Shown here one piece after another: positions 6,358 to 12,476 of a stretch of 13,133 nt of DNA. Numbering within the stretch: the first letter of the stretch is position 1; every line of letters starts with the position of its first letter. The position numbers and the translations under genes were made by a program. The DNA is taken from assembly GCA_035290965.1 (NCBI GenBank), contig DATDTD010000003.1:1-13133 (forward strand). Direction: 5' to 3'. The notes beneath the pieces are model-generated. The model worked only from the letters and a program-made list of their open reading frames with translations, was not told the DNA's origin and did not search any database. This DNA comes from JAGVNX01 sp035290965. GTDB lineage: Archaea; Iainarchaeota; Iainarchaeia; Iainarchaeales; GCA-2688035.

Positions 6358-7155
6358 TCAAAATCCAATGCCCGAACTTGGAAGCATTTTTATTGCCTCA
6401 TCCAGATTAATCTGAAGCTCCTGCTTTGCCTGCGCAGAAAGCATTTTCAGGATTTTTTTTGCTGCATCACTTGCCTTCATTGAGCCCTGGCGGATTTCTA
6501 AAAAAGCAACAGATTGTTTTTTTACTGCACTCAAAGGCCCTGAAATTACTGTGAAATTTTCATCTTCTTTTTTCAATCCCACTGCAAGCTTCATTTCTGC
6601 CTTGAACCATTCTCTTTTGCCGTAAATCATGAAGCCGCCTGTTGCAAGGGATTCTCCGCTCATTGCCTTTTTTGAAACCTGCTCCTTTGAAACAGCATAA
6701 ACATCCACATTCGACATTCCAGATTGCCATGCCTTTGAAAAAACCCCTGCAAAGTTTGCGGCTTCAAGCATTGTTATTTCAGGAATTTTTTTTCCCTCTG
6801 CCTTGATTATTGTCGCTGCTCCTCCCTGAATGTCTGCATGGAAAAACAAGTCCCCTGCTTCAAGATGCTTTTTCACGAGCTCCTCGTTCTGCTTTGCGCT
6901 TCTCCCTGCAATAACAAGAAAACCGTCGCTTGAAAAAAACCAGTGGAATGATTCAAACCAGGAATGCTTTCTTTTTTTCACTGGCTGATTTTCCTTTTTC
7001 ACAGATGACTGCTTTTCAAGCGAAGAAATTTTTTTTCTTGTTTCCTCCATTGCCTTTTCCAGCCCCGGCAGCTTTTTCTTTGCCTTTTTGCTTTCCTCAA
7101 AAAAGCGCGCCGCGTTCTTTTCAATGCTCTCGGAAAAATCAAGTTCAAGTTCCAT
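6358..7155 (-). CDS. NFACT-R domain protein (short RqcH/NEMF-like)
   Basis: A 265-residue protein. Residues 1-60 are a charged coiled-coil (NAARFFEESKKAKKK...AMEETRKKI) like the middle region of archaeal RqcH/NEMF. Residues 65-185 match the NFACT-R domain (DUF814): WFESFHWFFSSDGFLVIAGR, AKQNE, FFHADIQGGAATIIK, EAANFAGVFSKAW and the segment around ATGGFMIYGKREWF. Full RqcH/NEMF has about 600 or more residues with NFACT-N and HhH domains in front; both are absent, and with them the Asp-Arg pair needed for tailing of stalled chains. NFACT-R is thought to bind RNA, so a role at ribosomes or tRNA is inferred. ATG 7155 has a weak SD (AAAAGG, 7165-7170). It follows the upstream regulator gene by 19 bases and precedes cdc48 by 125 bases. 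The missing half may be encoded elsewhere. Confidence 0.85.
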   Translation of the reverse strand: MELELDFSESIEKNAARFFEESKKAKKKLPGLEKAMEETRKKISSLEKQSSVKKENQPVKKRKHSWFESFHWFFSSDGFLVIAGRSAKQNEELVKKHLEAGDLFFHADIQGGAATIIKAEGKKIPEITMLEAANFAGVFSKAWQSGMSNVDVYAVSKEQVSKKAMSGESLATGGFMIYGKREWFKAEMKLAVGLKKEDENFTVISGPLSAVKKQSVAFLEIRQGSMKASDAAKKILKMLSAQAKQELQINLDEAIKMLPSSGIGF

Positions 7156-7174
7156 AAAAAAAAACCTTTTGCAT

Positions 7175-7720
7175 TCAGCCGAGCCCTTTTTCCTCTCCGA
7201 TTATTTTGATTATTGAATCAGTCCTCGAAGAACTTTTATGCCTAGGCTCTGTTTCGTAAAAAAACTGCCTGCTCTTTACAATCTCGTAAAAGCCGGGAAT
7301 AGCATCGTAATAATTTTTCTGAAGCTCATTGTGAAAGGATTCCACATCGCGGTAAATAAACCTGAGCAATAAATTCCAGTTGCCCGAACCTATTACAGCG
7401 GAAACCCTGTAAAGGTGCGGGTCTTTCTGCGCTACCTCCAGAAACTTTTCAAAAATTTTTTTCTGCGAAGTGTCAACCTGAAGGAACAGAAAAACCTCAA
7501 GCGAATATCCGAATCTCTTTGCCCCGATTTTCGGGCCGAATCCCTGCAGAAGCCCTTCTTTCCTGAAAAAATCGAGAGAACTTTTTATTGTAGCCTTGTG
7601 AAAGCCTGTTGCCTTCTGAATCTGCCGTATGTTCGGAACAACTGTCCCCTGCTTGAGCAGAGACTGGAGAATAGCCAGCCGTATCTTATCGTCAATCTTG
7701 GGAAGCGAAGCCAAAAGCAC
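7175..7720 (-). CDS. Lrp/AsnC-like transcriptional regulator
   Basis: A 181-residue protein if read from GTG 7720. Residues 8-60 form a winged helix-turn-helix (IDDKIRLAILQSLL, IRQIQKATGFHKATIKSSLDFFRKEGLL), where the recognition helix is probably GFHKATIKSSLDFF. Residues 75-160 alternate beta and helix (SLEVFLFLQVD, VSAVIGSGNWNLLLRFIYRDVESFHNEL), like the AsnC/RAM effector domain with its G-x-G-N-W/Y-N turn. The first-helix motif is less canonical than in the other Lrp gene of the window. A basic serine-rich tail (RHKSSSRTD) follows. TTG 7714 is an alternative start, since AGGTG lies five bases before it. It is probably co-transcribed with the NFACT-R gene 19 bases downstream. Ligand and targets are unknown. 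Confidence 0.75.
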   Translation of the reverse strand: MLLASLPKIDDKIRLAILQSLLKQGTVVPNIRQIQKATGFHKATIKSSLDFFRKEGLLQGFGPKIGAKRFGYSLEVFLFLQVDTSQKKIFEKFLEVAQKDPHLYRVSAVIGSGNWNLLLRFIYRDVESFHNELQKNYYDAIPGFYEIVKSRQFFYETEPRHKSSSRTDSIIKIIGEEKGLG

Positions 7721-7746
7721 ACCTATGAAGATAGCACACTAAAAGT

Positions 7747-7755
7747 GTTTTAAAT
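7747..7755 (-). promoter_or_regulatory. Possible TATA box of the Lrp-like regulator operon
   Basis: ATTTAAAAC on the minus strand is centred about 31 bases before GTG 7720. It would give a leader of only a few bases. A stronger AT-rich box lies at 7786-7800 but is 65-80 bases away. Confidence 0.4.
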
Positions 7756-7785
7756 GTATTTTTTATTACATCAATATTCAAGTAT

Positions 7786-7800
7786 CTTTATATTTTATAA
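7786..7800 (+). promoter_or_regulatory. TATA-like element in the topA-regulator gap
   Basis: CTTTATATTTTATAA is a strong archaeal TATA-like tract readable in both directions. On the plus strand it would start a transcript at about 7819, inside the adjacent palindromes, and no protein gene follows. It may therefore serve a small RNA or be the minus-strand promoter of the regulator with a longer leader. Confidence 0.35.
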
Positions 7801-7801
7801 C

Positions 7802-7832
7802 AGCAGTATTACTTACTGCTAATGTTTAGCAG
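7802..7832. repeat. Two overlapping inverted repeats sharing one arm
   Basis: AGCAGTA (7802-7808) pairs with TACTGCT (7814-7820) over five bases. CTGCTAA (7816-7822) pairs with TTAGCAG (7826-7832) over three. The CTGCT core is used by both, so the two hairpins would exclude each other, or the three AGCAG/CTGCT half-sites form a regulator-binding array. The element lies 82-112 bases upstream of the Lrp-like regulator gene, a position fitting autoregulation by an Lrp-type protein. Confidence 0.6.
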
Positions 7833-7864
7833 CACACACTAGGGAGGACAAAACCAATTATTTT

Positions 7865-7930
7865 GTTTGGAGAAGAGGGCTAGGCTCACCTGACTTTGCT
7901 TTTTTTAAAAATAACCCTCTTCCTTCAAAC
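7865..7930. other. Possible structured RNA or stem in the 237-base gap
   Basis: The gap 7721-7957 between topA and the regulator holds no convincing protein gene. GTTTG plus GAAGAGGG (7865-7879) can pair with CCCTCTTC plus CAAAC (7915-7930) across a small internal loop, giving 13 base pairs around a 35-base loop that ends in a T/A-rich run. A GGGAGG at about 7842 has no reading frame behind it. I see no tRNA, 5S or standard C/D-box pattern. It could be a small RNA, or a 3' structure of topA read on the minus strand. Confidence 0.35.
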
Positions 7931-7957
7931 CATTCCCCTCTCCTGCTCGCCATATTT

Positions 7958-10186
7958 TTAATCTTTCTTTACTTTAGACCGAGATTTTTTTTCTTTCTTT
8001 GCCTTGGGAGCTTTCTGAACCTTGGCTGCTTTTAACTTGGGCTCTTTTGGCTTTGGAATTATTTTTTCCTTTGCTGGCTTTTCCAAAATTTTTTCCGCTG
8101 GGTTTTCAGGATTTTTTTCAGCCGGAACTTCCTTTGCTTTTTCCGCATCCGCCTCTGCTTTCCTGCGCTTCCATTCGTCCTTGCTGCTGCAGTTCATGTT
8201 CACGCACATTTCAAACCTGCGCCTTGCAAAAACCTGGATTACAGGGCTGCCGCAGATTGCACAGGTTTTTTCAGTGGGAATAATTTTTCCCTTCTGGGGA
8301 AGAGGAAAAGTGTTTGTGCATTTCGGGTAATTTGAACAGCCTAAAAATCTTTTTCCTGTTTTTCCGAATCTCATTAACAAAGAGCCGCCGCAGTTCGGGG
8401 CATTGCATTTTCCGATTACAGAATCAGCGCGCAAAGCTTCTCGCAAAAGGCTTCCGATGCTTGCCCTGTTCTTCAATAATTCGTCAAGGCTCACTGAAAG
8501 AAGCTTTCGCGATTCTGTCACAACTTCCGGCTTTGTTTTTGTTCCCGCCGCAACAAGGTCCATCTGCTTTTCAAGCTCTGCAGTCATTTCAGGCTTTACT
8601 ATTTTGTCGTGGTATTTTTCAAGGGAATCAATCACTGCGAACGCAATTTTGTTCGGAACAATTGCCTTCTGCCCTGAAATATACTGCCTGTAATAAAGCT
8701 TCTGGATTATTTCCGCGCGGGTTGCCTTTGTTCCGAGATTCAAATCAGACATCGCCTTTATCAGTGCCCCCTGGCTGTAGCGCGCGGGAGGCTCTGTTGC
8801 CTTTTCCAGAAAATCAAGCTTTAACAAATCAAGCCTGTCTCCGACCGCAAGTTCGGGAAGAATTACTTCTGATGCCTTTGAATAGGGATAAAATTCTTTC
8901 CACCCAAGCTTCAAAAAAATCTGCCCGTGCGCCACAAAAGGCTGTTTGTTCAGATCAATTTCAACTGCAAGGTTTTCTGTTTCTGCATCCTCTGCGAGAG
9001 TTGCAAAAAAATGCCTGCATACAAGCTCGTAAATTTTCCAGTTCTGCGGGCTCAGAAAGGTTTTCTGCGCAGCAGAAACAGGATGCACTGGCGGATGGTC
9101 CTTTGCCTCTTTTCCCGCGCTCGGAACAAGCTTGGGCATTGAAAGAAGCTTTTTTACCATTGGAGAAAATTCCTTTACTTTTCCAAGCTCTGTCAGAACT
9201 TCCTTCAAATCAAGAGTCTGAGGATAAACGCAATTGTCAGTCCTCGGATAGGAAATAAATCCCGCCTGGTAAAGAGATTCAGCAATGCTCATTGCAACAC
9301 TGGCGGAAAAGCCCATTGCTGTTGCCGCGCGTAAAAAGCCTGTTGTGTTGAACGGAATCGGCCTTGCAATTGTGCGTTTTTTCTTTTCAATTCCTTTTAC
9401 TATTCCAATCGGGGGTTTCTGGCAGTCGAATGCCTTCAGGGCTTCTTCTTTTTTCCAGAATCTTCCGTGCTTGTGCTCTGCTAAAAATTCCTGCGCGCCT
9501 TTTTTGAATGTTGCAATCAGTTCCCAGAAAGGCTTTATCTGAAAGGCAATTCTTTCCTTTTCCCTTGCAACAATCAATCCGAGAGTCGGCCCCTGGACTC
9601 TTCCCATGCTCAGAAATTCTTTTCCAAGCTTTCCCGAAACAAGCGACAAAAATCTTGTTAAAACTGCTCCCCAGATTAAATCTATTTCCCTGCGCGCATC
9701 CGCAGAATCAGCAAGGTTGTAATCGAATTCTCCAAGATTTGAAAAAGCCTTCTGCATGTCCTTGGGGGTTATTGCGGAAAAAAGCGCTCTTTTTATTTTT
9801 GCCTTTGGATTCAGCTGTTTCAAAATATTCAGGGCTTCAAGGCCTATTGATTCCCCTTCCTTGTCTGCATCTGTAGCAATTATTATTTCGTCAATGTTGG
9901 GCGCGACTTTTTTCAATAAATCAGCTATTTCTTTCTGTGTTTCCGCGTATTTTATTTCCGCGTCGACAAGCCTTTTCAAATCAGTCCCTAGCCAGCTTTT
10001 GTACTGCAGGGGAAAATCAACATCAACAATATGCCCTTTGAGCGGAACCATTGTGAACTGTTTTTTTTCCTTTTCAAAAACAAAAAAAACAGCTTTTTTT
10101 TCAAAGCTCTGCTCAATCTTCCCGTCCGAAAGAATCTCGGCAATTCGCTTTCCCGCAATGGGCTTTTCGGAAACAATAAGAATCAT
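7958..10186 (-). CDS. topA: DNA topoisomerase I (type IA), archaeal
   Basis: A 742-residue enzyme that cuts one DNA strand through a 5'-phosphotyrosine link and relaxes negative supercoils. The TOPRIM domain (about 1-145) shows Glu7 in SEKP and DADKEGE (106-112). The type IA core carries active-site Tyr313 in FISYPRTD (310-317), preceded by IARPIPFNTTGFLRAA. Two zinc fingers follow: Cys594/599/617/623 and Cys642/645/661/666. The last 75 residues are an unusual Lys/Pro/Ala/Glu tail, probably disordered and DNA-binding. AGGA at 10194-10197, seven bases before ATG 10186, supports the start; a T-rich box at about 10224-10229 may be the promoter. It lies 59 bases after an Lrp-type regulator gene on the same strand. 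Confidence 0.95.
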   Translation of the reverse strand: MILIVSEKPIAGKRIAEILSDGKIEQSFEKKAVFFVFEKEKKQFTMVPLKGHIVDVDFPLQYKSWLGTDLKRLVDAEIKYAETQKEIADLLKKVAPNIDEIIIATDADKEGESIGLEALNILKQLNPKAKIKRALFSAITPKDMQKAFSNLGEFDYNLADSADARREIDLIWGAVLTRFLSLVSGKLGKEFLSMGRVQGPTLGLIVAREKERIAFQIKPFWELIATFKKGAQEFLAEHKHGRFWKKEEALKAFDCQKPPIGIVKGIEKKKRTIARPIPFNTTGFLRAATAMGFSASVAMSIAESLYQAGFISYPRTDNCVYPQTLDLKEVLTELGKVKEFSPMVKKLLSMPKLVPSAGKEAKDHPPVHPVSAAQKTFLSPQNWKIYELVCRHFFATLAEDAETENLAVEIDLNKQPFVAHGQIFLKLGWKEFYPYSKASEVILPELAVGDRLDLLKLDFLEKATEPPARYSQGALIKAMSDLNLGTKATRAEIIQKLYYRQYISGQKAIVPNKIAFAVIDSLEKYHDKIVKPEMTAELEKQMDLVAAGTKTKPEVVTESRKLLSVSLDELLKNRASIGSLLREALRADSVIGKCNAPNCGGSLLMRFGKTGKRFLGCSNYPKCTNTFPLPQKGKIIPTEKTCAICGSPVIQVFARRRFEMCVNMNCSSKDEWKRRKAEADAEKAKEVPAEKNPENPAEKILEKPAKEKIIPKPKEPKLKAAKVQKAPKAKKEKKSRSKVKKD

Positions 10187-10245
10187 AAAAATTTCCTGAA
10201 AAAAAATAGATAGAATAGAAAGATAAAAGCGACTGAAAAAATTGT

Positions 10246-10719
10246 TCAGAGTTTTTTCTGCATTGCTTCTGCAGGGAGAGTTCCGCCGTGCTTTAATTCG
10301 GAAAGGACAACAAGTGTTTTCAAGTCAAGAATTCCGTCAAGAGTGCCGAGCTTGTTGATTGTTTTTTCCGCTGATTCAAGGTCCTGGACAAGTATTTTTG
10401 CGACAAGATTGTATTCTCCAAGCACCTGATAAAGCTCGGAAATAAAGTCAAGCGCGGAAAGTTTTTTTATCAAATCCTTGTTTTTTGCGGATTCGCTGCG
10501 GATTTGGACAAAAATAGGGTTTTCAAATCCTAAAGACTTGTAATTCAGGTTAACTGCAATTGAGGAAATAACGTTCTTGCGCTTAAGGCTTTCAACGCGC
10601 TTTTTTATGGCAACATCAGTGAGCTTTGCGTCCTTCGCAATGCTCGAAAAGCTTGCCCTGCCGTCCTCAAGCAGTTTCTGCAGAATTATCAGGTCTATCT
10701 TGTCAAGAGAAGCGCGCAC
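10246..10719 (-). CDS. Lrp/AsnC family transcriptional regulator
   Basis: A 157-residue protein from GTG 10719. The N-terminal helix-turn-helix is textbook: LDKIDLIILQKLLEDGRASFSSIAKDAKLTDVAIKKRVESLKRKNVI, where the second part holds the recognition helix. Residues from about 62 on form the AsnC/RAM effector-binding domain (IFVQIRSES, VLGEYNLVAKILVQDLESAEKTI, LKTLVVLSELKHG), which makes dimers and octamers and may bind amino acids. GTG 10719 has GGGGG six bases upstream (10726-10730) and puts LDxxD at the normal distance from the N-terminus; TTG 10740 would add seven odd residues. The gene is divergent from the NrdD-like gene and upstream of topA on the same strand. Probably autoregulated through palindromes in the shared promoter. 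Confidence 0.9.
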   Translation of the reverse strand: MRASLDKIDLIILQKLLEDGRASFSSIAKDAKLTDVAIKKRVESLKRKNVISSIAVNLNYKSLGFENPIFVQIRSESAKNKDLIKKLSALDFISELYQVLGEYNLVAKILVQDLESAEKTINKLGTLDGILDLKTLVVLSELKHGGTLPAEAMQKKL

Positions 10720-10756
10720 AAAAAACCCCCAACCGCGCAAAATGCACTAGTAGTTA

Positions 10757-10766
10757 TTCTTAAGAA
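10757..10766. promoter_or_regulatory. Palindrome TTCTTAAGAA near the Lrp gene start
   Basis: A perfect 10-bp palindrome in the divergent promoter, between the TATA-like CTTTTTAATA (about 10771-10781, minus strand) and the Lrp gene start. Its position fits an autoregulatory operator, but no binding consensus is known for this protein. Confidence 0.4.
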
Positions 10767-10786
10767 AAACATATTAAAAAGTTTGC

Positions 10787-10796
10787 TTTTCGAAAA
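10787..10796. promoter_or_regulatory. Palindrome TTTTCGAAAA in the divergent promoter
   Basis: A second perfect 10-bp palindrome, centred 30 bases from the first (about three helical turns), so both could face the same side of the DNA. It lies upstream of the TATA box of the NrdD-like gene and could let a regulator control both directions. Confidence 0.35.
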
Positions 10797-10807
10797 AGGC
10801 TATTTTG

Positions 10808-10815
10808 TTTTATTA
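10808..10815 (+). promoter_or_regulatory. TATA box of the NrdD-like gene
   Basis: TTTTATTA is centred 27-28 bases before ATG 10839, with no Shine-Dalgarno in between. This again points to a leaderless transcript. Confidence 0.55.
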
Positions 10816-10838
10816 GTTTCTGCCTATTTTCTATTCAA

Positions 10839-12455
10839 ATGGCTTCGGAAGAAAAACCAATAGAGGAAATAGTCGAAAAAATCGCAAAGGAATGCGAAGA
10901 ATCAGGGGCAAGCAAATGGCTGATTTTAAAGATAGTAAAGGAGCTGAATGCGCTTGAAAACAAGGACCCCGAAAAAATGCGGCTTGCCGCGCTTGAAATA
11001 CTGAGACAGAACGACCAGAAATCCGCAAGCGTTTTCGCATCCTTCCAGAGAATGAATGTAAGAAATTCAAAACAGGAAATAGAACCCTTTGACAGGGGCA
11101 ATATAATCAAGTCGCTTTTGAAAGAAACAAGGGTTGCGCGCGGAGTAGCGGAAAAAATTGGAAGAGAGGTCGAGGACAAGATAAACGAGCTCCAGATTTC
11201 ATACATTACAACTGCTTTAATCAGGGAGCTTGTGAATGTAAAGCTGCTTGAATACGGGCATGAAAGCATAAGGAACCAGTATGCAAGGGCAGGGCTTCCT
11301 GTTTTTGAAATAGAGCAGAAAACACTTGCACAGCCATACGCAGGGAATAAGGAAATGCTCACTGAATACAATCTTTTGAAAGTAATCCCCAAGGAAATAA
11401 GCGATTTGCACATGTCCTCTGATATTTTCATTGCAAACATAGAGGATTTCAGCACAAAGCCCTGCGCCTTTGCAGTAAGAATGGAAAAGCAGAAAAATCT
11501 GCAGAAAACTGTTTTTGAATGCATAAAAAAAGCGAATTCAATGCAGAAATTTTTTTCCTGGGGAATAAACATTGCAGAAGCAAACCTTGCGCTTGCTGCG
11601 CTTGCGGAAAAAACAACTCCCGAAGAGGCAGCGGATTTTTTTTCAGAAGCGCTTGAATGCTCTCTCCCTCAAAAACCATCGGGAAACATTGCGCTCAATC
11701 TTTTTGTGCCTGAAAACACTGAATATGAGATTGACAACGAAACCTTGATTGTAACAGCAAACAAGCTGCTTGAAAAAATAAAGTCAAGGAGCATTGAAAT
11801 CCAGCCTGTTTTTCTGATTGACACAAAATACAAAATCAATCTCTTAAACAAAAAATACTGCAGCAAAATAAGCTTTGTGAACTGCAAAAAAAATTATTTA
11901 TTGCCTTTCAACGGGATTCCCGCAAAAAACGGGATTCTCTGCTTTACTGCAATCAATCTTCCCAAGCAGGCGCTTGGAAACTTCCAGGAAGAATTCCTGA
12001 AAAAAACACTTGTGCTCGCGGAAAAGGCAAAACAGCTTTCAGAGCTGAAAAAAAGCGAACTTGCAAAGAGAAACTATCTCAAGGAAGCGGGAATTGAAAC
12101 AGAAAAAATGTCTCCCGTGCTGGGACTGTTTGCTGTTGTGCAGGCATGCAAAATAGTTCTCCCAAATGAACCGCAGAAAAGCGTTTTCGAGCTCTGCCAG
12201 AAAACAATTTTGGGAATGAAAAAAATTCTCGGGGAAGAATGGCTTTTTGTGGAACTGAAAAATCCGCTTGGAATGAAAAGATTCGAAGCCCAGAACAAGA
12301 AGCAGTTCAATGTTGATTCAAAAAGCGACGATTTCAGGCAGCTCATGAAGGCAGGGCTGCAGAAAAGCTTTTTTTTCCAGGGAGAAGCAAAAAGCCGCGC
12401 GGCATTCAACAAGCTCATGGACGAGAACATTGCGTGGATAAATTTCAAGAAATGA
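10839..12455 (+). CDS. NrdD-like protein with ATP-cone region, no glycyl-radical site
   Basis: A 538-residue protein. Residues 72-165 look like an ATP-cone: VRNSKQEIEPFDRGNIIKSL, VARGVAEKIGREVE, TTALIRELVNVKLLEYG. Residues 1-70 may be a decayed second cone. From about 185 the text follows the anaerobic ribonucleotide reductase (NrdD) fold: PKEISDLHMSSDIFIANIEDF recalls the family's ...GDIHIHDL..., and LCFTAINLPKQAL recalls its ...INLPRIA.... The hallmarks of catalysis are missing: no C-terminal RxxGY-type glycyl radical motif, no CxxC zinc pair before it, and HIHD is replaced by FIAN. Family enzymes reduce NTPs to dNTPs; here I infer a non-catalytic paralogue, perhaps a nucleotide sensor or scaffold. 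It ends 21 bases from a convergent gene and is divergent from an Lrp regulator. Confidence 0.7.
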   Translation: MASEEKPIEEIVEKIAKECEESGASKWLILKIVKELNALENKDPEKMRLAALEILRQNDQKSASVFASFQRMNVRNSKQEIEPFDRGNIIKSLLKETRVARGVAEKIGREVEDKINELQISYITTALIRELVNVKLLEYGHESIRNQYARAGLPVFEIEQKTLAQPYAGNKEMLTEYNLLKVIPKEISDLHMSSDIFIANIEDFSTKPCAFAVRMEKQKNLQKTVFECIKKANSMQKFFSWGINIAEANLALAALAEKTTPEEAADFFSEALECSLPQKPSGNIALNLFVPENTEYEIDNETLIVTANKLLEKIKSRSIEIQPVFLIDTKYKINLLNKKYCSKISFVNCKKNYLLPFNGIPAKNGILCFTAINLPKQALGNFQEEFLKKTLVLAEKAKQLSELKKSELAKRNYLKEAGIETEKMSPVLGLFAVVQACKIVLPNEPQKSVFELCQKTILGMKKILGEEWLFVELKNPLGMKRFEAQNKKQFNVDSKSDDFRQLMKAGLQKSFFFQGEAKSRAAFNKLMDENIAWINFKK

Positions 12456-12476
12456 AAAAAGAAAAAAAGCCAGATT

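Noticed and set aside
6233..6361. 43-codon upstream extension of Cdc48
   Set aside because: The extension is Cys/Trp/Phe-rich and not like a Cdc48 N-terminus; MATNEVVLKVEEPDPSHVGR is a normal N-domain start.
7823..7842. Six-codon reading frame and an SD-like GGGAGG in the topA-regulator gap
   Set aside because: The ATG frame ends after six codons inside the palindrome, and no frame follows the GGGAGG; not a credible gene.
7721..7957. tRNA, 5S or C/D-box RNA in the gap
   Set aside because: No T-loop motif, no cloverleaf and no RUGAUGA/CUGA box pair could be found by eye.
8314..9258. 314-residue plus-strand frame inside topA
   Set aside because: Antisense to a fully motif-supported topoisomerase; no recognisable domain, odd composition and no ribosome-binding site noted.
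10835..11572. 245-residue minus-strand frame opposite the NrdD-like gene
   Set aside because: Ser/Phe-rich shadow; the plus strand carries ATP-cone and NrdD-like motifs.
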